A stretch of DNA of 64,000 bases from Clostridium estertheticum (GCF_026650985.1 NZ_CP086239.1:1860001-1924000); one strand, 5' to 3'; shown: positions 18,496 to 26,871, numbered from the stretch's first letter. Translations and numbers: made by a program. The notes: a model not told the origin generated them from the letters alone.

Positions 18496-18556
18496 ATTTT
18501 TATTCTCCTTTATTCATTAATTATTATTTTTTAACAAGCATATATTTGTTAAATTA

Positions 18557-19828
18557 TTAATTTTTCGACGTTATACTATCACTAATATTAATTGCAGTTA
18601 CCTTTTTATATACATAACGATAAACAAAAGTTAATGCAAAACCTATAACACAGAGAACAGCAGCTATTAAAAATGCTCTTCGATAACTATGATCCGCAGC
18701 ATATACATTTTTCATTACTGTTGGTCCAAAATAACCTGATATTGCAAAACCAATAAACATTATTCCATAATTAACACTATTGTGCTTAGTACCAAATCGA
18801 TCTGCAGTAAGCCCCGGGAAAACAGCCATGAATGCGCCAAAGGATACTCCAACAATTATAATACCTATATAAAATCTTGTAACATCTCCTTGTCCTGAAA
18901 AATACAGACATATAAGTCCAATTATAGCAAGAACAAAAGCAACAGTAAGTGTATTGATTCTACCAATTTTATCAGAGGCATAACCTGCAATAACACGACC
19001 ACCTGTACTAAATAATGCTAAAATAGAAACTACAGTAGTTGCAGCAGCAACTGACATTCCAATCATGCCTTGTGCTATAGGAGAAGCTAGAGCCGAACAC
19101 ATTAACCCATAGAATGCACCACATAACAATATCAAAGCCATTGGATAGAAAATAGGACTTTTAAGCATTCCCTTCCAATCTTTATCATTTTGATTTAACT
19201 TATTTCCTTGAGAAGCTGGTGGTGTCCATCCTTCAGGAATAAATCCTGCTGGACATTTATCAATAAAGAATGAGCAAACACATACAATAATTAGGAATGT
19301 AGCACCTATTATCTTAAAGGCTGCTGTCACTCCTAAATTACTGATTAATATATTTGCAACTGGTGGTACTATTACTGCACTAAAACCATAACATGCAGTT
19401 GTAATACCTCCAACAAATCCACGCTTGTCTGGAAAAAGTTTAATTGAATTACTGATTGTACATCCATAAACCATTCCAATCCCAAGACCAGTTACAATAC
19501 CATACGCAAATACTAAAAAGCCTAATCCGGTGGCGAAACCCGATAATATCATACCTCCACCAAAAAGCAAGCCACCAACAAAGATAACTTTTTGGGGTCC
19601 AAAGGTGTCATTAATTTTTCCACCTGTAATCATGGTAATAGGTCCTACTGAATTTGTAACTGTGAATACGATCGCAAGAGCGCCAGCAGTTAAAGTGGTA
19701 CCAGTAAGTTGGCTCAAGTATTTTGCCATAGGACCTGCAAATACACTCCAAGCATACATTGAACCAATGCATAAATTAATAAAACAGCTTGCAATCAAAA
19801 TACCCCATCTTTTTTTTGTCAATTCCAT
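18557..19828 (-). CDS. MFS transporter, OFA (oxalate/formate antiporter-like) family
   Basis: A 423-residue inner-membrane carrier with 12 predicted helices, probably for a small organic acid. The OFA-type opening 'RWGILIASCFINLCIGSMYAWSVFAGPM' and 'GTKHNSVNYGIMFIGFAISGYFGP' are family features. I chose the ATG at 19828 because GGGGGAC lies at the right distance; a longer frame to 19867 lacks a site. Its promoter (TTGACA, 17 bp, TAATAT; 19858-19886 on the minus strand) lies directly beside the 48-bp palindrome, so it is likely controlled by the divergent PadR protein. It probably supplies substrate to the enoate reductase. Confidence 0.9.
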   Translation of the reverse strand: MELTKKRWGILIASCFINLCIGSMYAWSVFAGPMAKYLSQLTGTTLTAGALAIVFTVTNSVGPITMITGGKINDTFGPQKVIFVGGLLFGGGMILSGFATGLGFLVFAYGIVTGLGIGMVYGCTISNSIKLFPDKRGFVGGITTACYGFSAVIVPPVANILISNLGVTAAFKIIGATFLIIVCVCSFFIDKCPAGFIPEGWTPPASQGNKLNQNDKDWKGMLKSPIFYPMALILLCGAFYGLMCSALASPIAQGMIGMSVAAATTVVSILALFSTGGRVIAGYASDKIGRINTLTVAFVLAIIGLICLYFSGQGDVTRFYIGIIIVGVSFGAFMAVFPGLTADRFGTKHNSVNYGIMFIGFAISGYFGPTVMKNVYAADHSYRRAFLIAAVLCVIGFALTFVYRYVYKKVTAINISDSITSKN

Positions 19829-19857
19829 AGTATTGTCCCCCTTATATCGTTTTGTTA

Positions 19858-19886
19858 ATATTATCACAATGTGCTAATCATGTCAA
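19858..19886 (-). promoter_or_regulatory. Sigma-A-type promoter of the MFS/enoate reductase unit
   Basis: On the minus strand TTGACA (19886-19881), a 17-bp spacer and TAATAT (19863-19858). The -35 box is only 5 bp from the palindrome at 19892. Confidence 0.7.
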
Positions 19887-19891
19887 CAAAG

Positions 19892-19939
19892 TTATATAAC
19901 ATAATATATATAAATATTTATATATATTATGTTATATAA
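19892..19939. promoter_or_regulatory. 48-bp perfect palindrome, probable PadR operator
   Basis: The left half begins TTATATAACATAATATATAT and the right half is its exact reverse complement, 24 bp per arm with no spacer. It sits between the divergent MFS and padR-like genes, touching the MFS promoter. PadR proteins bind long AT-rich dyads, so it is the likely operator for both directions. Confidence 0.7.
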
Positions 19940-20013
19940 TCATAGTAATCAACTTGAATTGTAATTTACAAAAACCATGTTATAATAAATAGGTAAAAGA
20001 AAGAGGTGTGTTA

Positions 20014-20556
20014 ATGAGAACCCTTAAATATGCAATTTTAGGATTAATAAATAGAAAACCTATAACTGGTTATGACATAGGAAAAGAATTTAATTTTCAA
20101 TTAGCTGAATTTTGGAGTGCAAAACTCAGTCAGATATATCCAGAATTAAAAAAATTAGTCGAGGAAAAACTTATAGTTTATGATATCGAAATTAGTGGGG
20201 ACGTATTAGAAAAAAAAATTTATGATATCACAGAAAAAGGTAAAAATGAATTTTTAAAATGGTTGAAAAAGGATGTCCCTATGGAACAAACCCCCAAAAA
20301 TATTTTTAGGCTTAGAATGTATTTTTCAAGTAATTTAGATGTAAACACTAGAATCGATTTATTGGAACATCAATTACTTAAACATAATGAGAGACTTACC
20401 TTTTTATACGAGCAAAAGGAACCCTACGATAGCGTTCCACCTCTTAATAGTGATGTTTTTGGAGATTATCTGGTTCTAGACGGAGCTATTATACGAGAAG
20501 AATCTACTATTAAATGGTTGAAAAATTGTATTAATTATTGTAAAAATGGTATTTAA
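20014..20556 (+). CDS. PadR-family transcriptional regulator
   Basis: A 180-residue repressor-type protein with an N-terminal winged helix ('LKYAILGLINRKPITGYDIGKEF', 'FWSAKLSQIYPELKKLVEEKLI', about 3-75) and a C-terminal helical dimerisation part typical of the longer PadR subfamily that includes PadR of phenolic acid decarboxylase. I chose the ATG at 20014, 5-6 nt after AGAGGTG; a GTG at 20008 falls inside that site. It is divergent from the MFS/enoate reductase genes with the 48-bp palindrome between, so it probably senses the substrate acid and controls that operon and itself. Confidence 0.9.
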   Translation: MRTLKYAILGLINRKPITGYDIGKEFNFQLAEFWSAKLSQIYPELKKLVEEKLIVYDIEISGDVLEKKIYDITEKGKNEFLKWLKKDVPMEQTPKNIFRLRMYFSSNLDVNTRIDLLEHQLLKHNERLTFLYEQKEPYDSVPPLNSDVFGDYLVLDGAIIREESTIKWLKNCINYCKNGI

Positions 20557-20581
20557 ATATAAGTAAATAAGCAATATCCTC

Positions 20582-20674
20582 AATGTGAATGCAACTCACT
20601 TGCTACATTCACAATATTAATACAAGTAACCCCACATTAAATTATGCAGGGTTACTTGTTACGAAATATGATAA
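20582..20674. repeat. Dispersed hairpin repeat, copy A (also a terminator)
   Basis: The core ACAAGTAACCC ... GGGTTACTTGT (20622-20659) is followed by ACGAAATAT. A left flank GTGAATGCAACTCACTTGCTACATTCAC forms a second short dyad. Related copies lie at 22608, 34199, 51350, 55447 and 60048. Confidence 0.65.
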
Positions 20675-20765
20675 AACCACTAATCAAAAAAACTATTTAT
20701 AATGCTAATGTTATATATTTCCATATCGTTGTGGATTTTCTTCGGAACACGATCAATTATAATGT

Positions 20766-21587
20766 TTATTTTCTTGATACAATCATAAAATGAGGACTCA
20801 TTCCTATAATTTCATCTTCATTCTCTGTAAGCCTAACAATGTTTAATAATCTTTCCCTGCTGTTCTTATCTTTCCATTTTTCATTTAAACAAGGTGTAAA
20901 CCAAATCACTCCTTCTATTGCATATTTTTGAATTGTTTTAAACCCTACTGCTTCAACCTCTTTTTGTAATCCTAATGCAGTATGGAAGTATGCCTGTGCA
21001 ATAAAATATGGATATTCTTTTGGTCGTATATGAATACCTGATGATAATTCATTTTCAATCATATTGTTATATATCTTATCATCTAAAAAGTTATTATCTT
21101 TTCCGTAAGTTGACAGTTCCCAGGTTGTAGAACTGAATTTTGATATTCCTACTGAAAATAAAAGACCATCCTTCTTTAAAACCCTTTTAGCTTCATTCAA
21201 AACTTGTAACCGGTCATCTCTATTTTGAAGATGATACAACGGGCCCATAAGCAAAACAATATCTGCACTTTCATCAGCTCTATTAATATTTCTTGCGTCA
21301 CAAACTTCTGCAATGAAAGTATTATCTTTGCTTTGATTTCTAATTGCATATTCAACTGCGGATGGTGCTAGTTCTAAAAGATGTACTTCATTATTCATTT
21401 CTGAAAGCCAAGAAGAATAAATCCCAATACCTCCACCAATATCATAAATTTTATTATTAGTGTTAGTAATAAATTTCTTTAATATCTCTTTTGTTCTATA
21501 TAATTCAACTACTCCAAGTCCTCTTTCTAATCTGCTTTTTTCAGCACCAGCATTATAAAATTCAAACACTTCATCTATATTTTCCAT
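20766..21587 (-). CDS. Class I SAM-dependent methyltransferase
   Basis: A 273-residue soluble methyltransferase. Motif I is 'IYDIGGGIGIYSSWLSE', the acidic ribose-binding end of strand 2 is 'HLLELAPSAVEYA', motif II/III is 'ADIVLLMGPLYHLQNRDDRLQVLNEAKRVLKKDGLL'. This is the methyltransf_11-like small-molecule fold; the substrate is not readable. The ATG at 21587 has no good ribosome site. A well-placed AAGGGGTGAAG instead serves a 15-codon ORF (21575-21622) that overlaps the start in another frame, which suggests coupled translation. Confidence 0.85.
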   Translation of the reverse strand: MENIDEVFEFYNAGAEKSRLERGLGVVELYRTKEILKKFITNTNNKIYDIGGGIGIYSSWLSEMNNEVHLLELAPSAVEYAIRNQSKDNTFIAEVCDARNINRADESADIVLLMGPLYHLQNRDDRLQVLNEAKRVLKKDGLLFSVGISKFSSTTWELSTYGKDNNFLDDKIYNNMIENELSSGIHIRPKEYPYFIAQAYFHTALGLQKEVEAVGFKTIQKYAIEGVIWFTPCLNEKWKDKNSRERLLNIVRLTENEDEIIGMSPHFMIVSRK

Positions 21588-21622
21588 AGTAATGATAAAC
21601 TTATCATTAATAGCTTTTTCAT
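21575..21622 (-). CDS. Possible 15-codon leader ORF overlapping the methyltransferase start
   Basis: ATG at 21622 lies 5-6 nt after GGGGTG and encodes a 15-residue hydrophobic peptide starting MKKLLMISLSLL. It stops at a TAG (21575-21577) a few bases past the methyltransferase ATG. The arrangement fits translational coupling or a leader peptide. It could also be chance, or the remains of a frameshifted true N-terminus. Confidence 0.4.
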   Translation of the reverse strand: MKKLLMISLSLLWKI

Positions 21623-21707
21623 TAACTTCACCCCTTGTATAATTCTATAATGTTTGTGTCATGATTTTCCTCAACTCCGACTTACACTAAATATATTAAG
21701 ATTACTT

Positions 21708-22340
21708 TTAGATTTTTATTACATTACCAATAAATTTAATATCGTCACCATCAATAACTATTCCATCGCCATCATTACATGCATATATTGTTGTTTTCTT
21801 TACTTTTGAATAATCTTTTAATAAATCTAAATACTTAACACTTTCATCATCACTCCAATGAGGCATAAACTGAAAGTCTACAATACCTAATGAACTTCTA
21901 TCCTCTATACCTACAATATCTTCATCTCCGAATTGTGCCATGTCAATAGTTTTACTTAATATAATACTTCCTGCACTAATGCCGATTAATATTCCTCCTT
22001 GTTCCACATACAATTGTAATGATTTAACAAGATTTCTTTTTTTTAATAAGTATAGAAAATAAAATGTGTTCCCACCAGAAAGATGTATAGCATCACTTTG
22101 AAATATATCGTTAATCTTTGTTTCATCATATTCTTTATCTAAATCAAAATATTGTATGTTACTAATCCCCAATTCATTATAATATTGAACTTTAGGATTA
22201 AAATACTTTCTTGTTAAATCTGAACATGATGGAATATATCCTATTGATGGATTTTTTTTATTTAGTAATCGTAGAAGTTCATAATCTATTTTTCGGTTTT
22301 CTTTTATAATTTGGTCACTATACAGCACTATTTTTCTCAA
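21708..22340 (-). CDS. Peptidase E-like protein (S51 family)
   Basis: A 210-residue cytoplasmic protein of the S51 fold, related to alpha-aspartyl dipeptidase and cyanophycinase. It shows 'IHLSGGNTFYFLYLLKKRNL' and the nucleophile elbow 'GISAGSIIL' (Ser about 122), followed by 'LGIVDFQFMPHW' with the His expected downstream. The start is a TTG behind GGGG. Family members hydrolyse Asp-X dipeptides; whether this one does is not shown. It shares strand with the methyltransferase but no clear operon link exists. Confidence 0.85.
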   Translation of the reverse strand: MRKIVLYSDQIIKENRKIDYELLRLLNKKNPSIGYIPSCSDLTRKYFNPKVQYYNELGISNIQYFDLDKEYDETKINDIFQSDAIHLSGGNTFYFLYLLKKRNLVKSLQLYVEQGGILIGISAGSIILSKTIDMAQFGDEDIVGIEDRSSLGIVDFQFMPHWSDDESVKYLDLLKDYSKVKKTTIYACNDGDGIVIDGDDIKFIGNVIKI

Positions 22341-22607
22341 TTTAATACCCCTATTCTATATAAATATATTTCGCCATGTTTTACGAACACACTGCATTTT
22401 TGTATTTTATAATTTTTCCAATAAATTTCCTTTGAATTTAACTGTAACTATCACTCCATGCATCTTGCATTACTACTATTTATTAATAGCTTACTAATAG
22501 AAACAGTATTTCTTCCATTTCAAAGAAGAAACAAGACGCTTTTGCGTGCTGCCTTGCAGCTCATATTGTATATAATTATACCATAATTACCATAATTTAA
22601 ATATATT

Positions 22608-22634
22608 AAACCCCATATCATTAGATATGGGGTT
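22608..22634. repeat. Hairpin repeat, copy F (terminator-like)
   Basis: AAACCCCATATC and GATATGGGGTT pair over a 4-nt loop. The flank 'TACCATAATTACCATAATTTA' resembles sequence at 60530. The rest of 22341-22607 shows no gene. Confidence 0.6.
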
Positions 22635-22655
22635 ATTGTGACTAAAGTAATTTTT

Positions 22656-22835
22656 TCATGTATATTTAACAATTTCTAAAAGAGACCTTATGCAAGTATA
22701 ATTTAATATTTGTGACTTTACATTGATTCCAAACGTCGTAATCCCTAAATTGTGACCAAGTTCAACATCACACATGGAATCTCCAGCAAGAAATGATTTG
22801 CTTAATTCTATATTGGGATATTTCTTAATAGGCAT
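22656..22835 (-). pseudogene. C-terminal fragment of a HAD phosphatase (HisB/GmhB-like)
   Basis: An open frame of 59 codons reads 'KSFLAGDSMCDVELGHNLGITTFGINV', which is motif IV and beyond of histidinol-phosphatase/GmhB-type HAD enzymes, where the aspartates bind magnesium. The N-terminal nucleophile half is absent, so it is a remnant. It has no ribosome site. Confidence 0.7.
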
Positions 22836-22848
22836 AAATTTTTATAAA

Positions 22849-23448
22849 TTAGTATAGAAATTGTTTAACAATGCCCTCTGCCATAACATCAGCCATCTTT
22901 AGAGCTTGCTTTTCAATTTCATCGTATTCTGTGATGCTTTCTTCGTAATTATTGGTAAGTATATTAACTGCTTCAGATTTAGTCATTCTCAAATGTTCAT
23001 ATAGCATTGCCTTCCAATTTTCTTGAGACCAATAAGGGTTTATTCTACTAAGGAAAACTGCAATTTCATCTGCATTTGCGTACCATCTTTTCTCAGCATC
23101 TGCTGAGCCTTTACTATCGCCAGCCTTAGCTGCTTTAACAAGTTGCGCAGCTATGACAAGATGGCTTTTAAATAAGTCACTAAATTGAGAAGCAATTTCG
23201 TAACCATAGAAAACTTCTAATACCCTTTCAAAATCTATAGGGTTTCGAAGAAGTCGGTTGGTAACAAAATCTACGTCCGGTAAATCTTTTATTATACTTA
23301 TTAGGGTCATCCTCGTCCAGGCAACATGTTGTTCCCACAGACTACGCATGACATTTCTTAAATCCATCTCTTTTTCACTAATTCCTGTATGTGCAGTGTT
23401 GTACCTTTGAGCTAACAACCAAGATGTATCATATGGGCATAAATACAC
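22849..23448 (-). CDS. Conserved clostridial protein of unknown function, all-helical
   Basis: A soluble protein of about 199 residues with no known catalytic motif. It starts 'MYLCPYDTSWLLAQRYNTAHTG' and continues with amphipathic helices ('WEQHVAWTRMTLISII', 'YWSQENWKAMLYEHLRMTKSEAVN'). I chose the GTG at 23448, preceded by AAAGTGGTGAT; the longer frame starts inside this site. The repeated Trp/His residues hint at a four-helix ligand- or metal-binding bundle, but this is a guess. It stands alone. Confidence 0.7.
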   Translation of the reverse strand: MYLCPYDTSWLLAQRYNTAHTGISEKEMDLRNVMRSLWEQHVAWTRMTLISIIKDLPDVDFVTNRLLRNPIDFERVLEVFYGYEIASQFSDLFKSHLVIAAQLVKAAKAGDSKGSADAEKRWYANADEIAVFLSRINPYWSQENWKAMLYEHLRMTKSEAVNILTNNYEESITEYDEIEKQALKMADVMAEGIVKQFLY

Positions 23449-23700
23449 TATTATCACCACTTTCTAATTTTTATATTATAGTATGGTAATGTTAACCAAA
23501 AGTTCCTTCTATTATTTTAAAGGTACCCCAGAATAATTTTATTTAGCAAGAAAATAGTGTGAAAATAATTCACATATTCTTTACATAAATATTAGACACT
23601 AATATCACAATCACTTGTTATTATAAATATATAGTAATTAACAAGTAATTTGTTTTTTAATTAGAGCCCCCCTTTAATTAAATATAAATCGAATAATAAA

Positions 23701-23746
23701 ATAGCCTATAAAGTAGACAATTTAAATTGTCTACTTTATAGGCTAT
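23701..23746. terminator. 46-bp perfect palindrome, terminator-like
   Basis: ATAGCCTATAAAGTAGACAA runs into its exact complement, 23 bp per arm with no spacer. It lies downstream of the sugar acetyltransferase gene and before a T-rich stretch on the minus strand. The rest of 23461-23799 shows no gene. Confidence 0.65.
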
Positions 23747-23799
23747 ATTACTTTACTTAGCTTTTATAATACCTTCAAAGTAAGGAGTAACACGTTACA

Positions 23800-24417
23800 T
23801 TACATTAATTCTACAAAGTGGAATTTGTCTTGCTCAGCTGATAAGTCAATTATGTCCTCTTCTGAAATCTCTCGCAATACTCTGCAAGGATTACCTACTG
23901 CAATTACCCCTGCTGGAATATCTTTATTTACCACACTTCCCGCTCCAATAATGCTACCTTTTCCGATAGTAACTCCACCACATACAGTAACATTGCCACC
24001 AATCCATACATCATCTTCTATTATAATAGGTTTGGAAGTTCCAATTCCTTCTGCCCTTTGCCTTGGAAGAACTGCATGTCCTGAACACGCTAAACAAACC
24101 CCAGGAGCTATAAATGCATTTGCACCGATATAGACTGGCGATGTATCCAGTATCACACAATTATAGTTAATCACAGTAAGTCCATGGGTATGTATATTGA
24201 AACCATAATCACAATGAAATGATGGTTCAATAAATGTTAGAGGATGTGAAGTCCCAAGTAATTCTTTTAAAATGCTACTTCTTTTTTCTCCCTCAGATGG
24301 TCCAGTCTGATTATATTTCCAACATAATTCTTTCGCCTTTTGTTGTAATTCTGATGGCATATCTGTGTTCTTTGAAGAATATCCTTTATTTTGTTTCATA
24401 ATTTCTTTAAAATCCAT
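23800..24417 (-). CDS. maa: Sugar O-acetyltransferase, maltose/galactoside acetyltransferase type
   Basis: A 205-residue left-handed beta-helix enzyme that acetylates sugars with acetyl-CoA. The N-terminal mac domain (about 1-60) includes 'AKELCWKYNQTGPSEGEKRSSILKELLG'. The hexapeptide repeats follow, with 'FHCDYGFNIHTHGLTVINYNCVILD' and 'IIIEDDVWIGGNVTVCGGVTIGKGSIIGAGSVV', and the catalytic His is expected in 'CSGHAV'. The length equals Maa/LacA/NodL. AAAGGAA precedes the ATG. The gene is divergent from the Vat-like gene. The symbol is by family; the real sugar is unknown. Confidence 0.9.
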   Translation of the reverse strand: MDFKEIMKQNKGYSSKNTDMPSELQQKAKELCWKYNQTGPSEGEKRSSILKELLGTSHPLTFIEPSFHCDYGFNIHTHGLTVINYNCVILDTSPVYIGANAFIAPGVCLACSGHAVLPRQRAEGIGTSKPIIIEDDVWIGGNVTVCGGVTIGKGSIIGAGSVVNKDIPAGVIAVGNPCRVLREISEEDIIDLSAEQDKFHFVELM

Positions 24418-24578
24418 TATTTTATTCCTTTCAAATTTTACTATTTGTTTAATATACTATATAATACCATGATTTTTAAAATAAAGCATTTTTACAACTA
24501 ATAAAAAATGGCATATAGCCTAAATATATGGTAATATATAGCTTAATTCAACAAGATTTATACAGGAGGTAAAATTGT

Positions 24579-25223
24579 ATGAATAAAATTGGACCCAATC
24601 CAAATAGTATTTATCCGAATGAAAACATAAAACAAGTTTGTTATATTAAAAATGTTATTAAAAATCCAAATATTCAAGTTGGTGATTACACTTACTATGA
24701 TGATGTAAATGGTGCAGAAGAATTTGAAAAACACGTTACACATCATTATGATTTTCTAGGTGATAAACTGATTATAGGAAAGTTCTGTGCAATTGCTCAT
24801 GGCATTGAATTTGTAATGAATGGTGCTAATCATCAAATGTGTTCTGTAACAACATATCCTTTTTATATTATGGGAAACGGCTGGGAAAAAACTACACCAA
24901 TTTTTGATGACCTACCAATAAAAGTAAAAGGAGACACCATTATTGGTAATGATGTTTGGATAGGCCAAAATGTAGTTGTAATGCCTGGCATACATATTGG
25001 TAACGGTGCAATTATTGCTGCTAATTCTGTTGTTACAAAAAACGTTCCTGATTACCATATAGTTGGTGGAAACCCTGCTAAAATCATAAGAAAACGCTTT
25101 GATGATAATTTAATCCAATATCTGTTAGCCTTAAAATGGTGGAATTGGTCAGCAGAAAAAATATTTAATAATCTTGAAATTCTTTGCAGTTCAGATATTG
25201 AAAAGATAAAAAATATAGAGTAA
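24579..25223 (+). CDS. vat: Vat-family streptogramin A O-acetyltransferase-like (xenobiotic acetyltransferase)
   Basis: A 214-residue trimeric hexapeptide-repeat enzyme. It starts 'MNKIGPNPNSIYPNENIKQVCYIK' like Vat proteins. It keeps 'IGKFCAIAHGIEFVMNGANHQM', whose His is catalytic in VatD, 'YPFYIMGNGWEK', 'GDTIIGNDVWIGQNVVVMPG' and 'KWWNW' near the end. Vat enzymes inactivate streptogramin A by O-acetylation. An excellent AGGAGG site precedes the ATG. Similarity to known Vat proteins looks strong by eye, but chromosomal homologues may act on other compounds, so resistance is a prediction. Confidence 0.88.
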   Translation: MNKIGPNPNSIYPNENIKQVCYIKNVIKNPNIQVGDYTYYDDVNGAEEFEKHVTHHYDFLGDKLIIGKFCAIAHGIEFVMNGANHQMCSVTTYPFYIMGNGWEKTTPIFDDLPIKVKGDTIIGNDVWIGQNVVVMPGIHIGNGAIIAANSVVTKNVPDYHIVGGNPAKIIRKRFDDNLIQYLLALKWWNWSAEKIFNNLEILCSSDIEKIKNIE

Positions 25224-25334
25224 TCCCTTAAAATAATACAGATCCCAGACAGGTAAAACTAATTATATTATATAGAGAATAAATTATTTATGTAGCAGCG
25301 GTAAAAAATTACGTATTATCTTGGAGGAAAATTT

Positions 25335-25733
25335 ATGAATCATATTGTACTCATTGATAAATTACCAGATACAACTCAATATATTGAATTAAGGAAAGAG
25401 GTTGGTTGGGGAGCATTAGATATAGAAGTCACCAGAAAAGGGATAAGCAATTCATGTTATTGTTTATGTGTTGAATGTGAAGGCTCCCTCGTTGGATTTG
25501 GAAGAGTTGTAGGAGATGGAGCAACAGTTTTTTATGTTCATGATATAATGGTATCACCAAAATTTCAGAAACAAAAAATTGGTATTAGAATTATGGAAAA
25601 AATAATGGACTATATCAGAATGAATTGCTTAGATGAAGCATTTGTTGGTCTAATAGCAAAAGGTGACCTTTATAATTTTTATAAAAAATTCGGATTTATA
25701 TATAATGAGAATAATCATTTTTATCGTTTATAA
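25335..25733 (+). CDS. GNAT-family N-acetyltransferase
   Basis: A compact 132-residue acetyltransferase. 'LVGFGRVVGDGATVFYVHDIMVSPKFQKQKIGIRIMEKIMDYI' is the strand 4 and CoA-binding loop of GNATs, here Q-K-Q-K-I-G instead of Q/R-x-x-G-x-G/A. The C-terminus 'YNFYKKFGFIYNEN' is the usual beta-bulge motif. GGAGG precedes the ATG. It lies 111 bp after the Vat-like gene and may be co-transcribed. Substrate unknown. Confidence 0.87.
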   Translation: MNHIVLIDKLPDTTQYIELRKEVGWGALDIEVTRKGISNSCYCLCVECEGSLVGFGRVVGDGATVFYVHDIMVSPKFQKQKIGIRIMEKIMDYIRMNCLDEAFVGLIAKGDLYNFYKKFGFIYNENNHFYRL

Positions 25734-25858
25734 ATTTAGAAGTTTTGGTACGTAACATTCATATATTGCATCATAAATGAATACACCATTTTCCATTAAC
25801 CATTACATTTATATATTGACTATGTTTAATAATAGTGTTGATAATATGCTGATTTTTA

Positions 25859-25884
25859 AGGGAGCCCATTTTGGATCCCCTTGA
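25859..25884. terminator. Weak hairpin after the GNAT gene
   Basis: AAGGGAGCC and GGATCCCCTT can pair imperfectly over a short loop; no strong T-run follows. Confidence 0.35.
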
Positions 25885-25948
25885 TTCACAATTTATAACT
25901 ATTTTGTAGGATTATATTAAGGTTATTTGAATTCTATATTTAAGTTTT

Positions 25949-26251
25949 TTATATGTTTTCTTCATAAACTTTCTTTATATACGTATATCTTTTTTCGAAA
26001 TTAAACCATTTTAATACACTTGATACTATAAAGATTAATACAATTAATGCAGAAAATCTAATTGAAATTGTATGAGCTTCTGTATTCATTGGATATCTTA
26101 TTAAATAAATACTATTAATTAGAATAATGAATAGTATTAAAGGTACTGTATTCCTTATTTCATATGCAATAATACCTTTTTCGTGAATTGGCTTCCATTT
26201 TATAAAGAAATTATCATTACTTAATTTTTTTATTTGTTTCACCTCTTTCAA
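25949..26251 (-). CDS. Small membrane protein, unknown
   Basis: A 100-residue protein with a charged N-terminal segment and two hydrophobic helices ('VPLILFIILINSIYLI' and 'FSALIVLIFIVSSVLKWF'), then a basic tail ending 'YIKKVYEENI'. GAAAGAGGTG lies before the ATG. Related small proteins of unknown role are common in clostridia. No functional link to neighbours. Confidence 0.6.
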   Translation of the reverse strand: MKEVKQIKKLSNDNFFIKWKPIHEKGIIAYEIRNTVPLILFIILINSIYLIRYPMNTEAHTISIRFSALIVLIFIVSSVLKWFNFEKRYTYIKKVYEENI

Positions 26252-26394
26252 TATTTATTATTAATGTATCCTTATTCAATTATACAAGATAGTTATGAAA
26301 TTATTCAAATATTTAACATAGTTATATATAAATTGCTTCTCTGTTAAATGCTTATCAAGAAAGAATCAATCAGAAGGTGGACTTTGTATTCCTC

Positions 26395-26812
26395 AGCCAT
26401 TTCTTTTAAAATGCAGTGTGTTTGTTATGAAATTGTGTGGCAAATGGTCGTTTTCCAAAACTTTTAACAAATGGGCCCTAAATATACTTCCTAAACGCAT
26501 GCAGTATCCTAAAGAGATTTCGGAGTTGTATATGAGAGATATTACATCTGTAAAACTGAAAATCTAATTCGGATTCTTGATACCTATTATCAATACAAAA
26601 TGAAAGAAAGTTTAAGAGACAATCAGGCAGATACCATTTACTGGTATGGTGGTAAGGAAATGAAATGTATTAAACAATCCGCAAAGTTATTCCAGTCTTA
26701 TACTAAAAAGTGTAAAGTAGTTGAATTGAAAGGTTATTATCATTCAGAAATAAGTGATTATCATCCAGAAGAATGGGTGAAAAAAGCAGAAAAATTTTTT
26801 AACCATCATTAA
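26395..26812 (+). pseudogene. Alpha/beta hydrolase remnant, frameshifted
   Basis: Two frames together give one protein end. The first reads 'KWSFSKTFNKWALNILPKRMQY' to 'ELYMRDITSVKLKI' and stops near 26566. The second overlaps it and reads 'ICKTENLIRILDTYYQY', then 'DTIYWYGGKEMKCIKQSAK' and 'VVELKGYYHSEISDYHPEEWVK'. 'YWYGGKE' and 'KGYYHSE' match the acid and His region of alpha/beta hydrolases. The nucleophile part is missing and one frameshift lies near 26545. Confidence 0.7.
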
Positions 26813-26833
26813 TTTCGAAATAAAGCGTTTTAA

Positions 26834-26871
26834 CAACCACAGTATAGAACTACTATCCATACTGTGGCTTG
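26834..26871. terminator. Hairpin terminator
   Basis: CAACCACAGTAT and ATACTGTGGCTTG pair over a 13-nt loop between the hydrolase remnant and the convergent lipoprotein gene. Confidence 0.55.
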
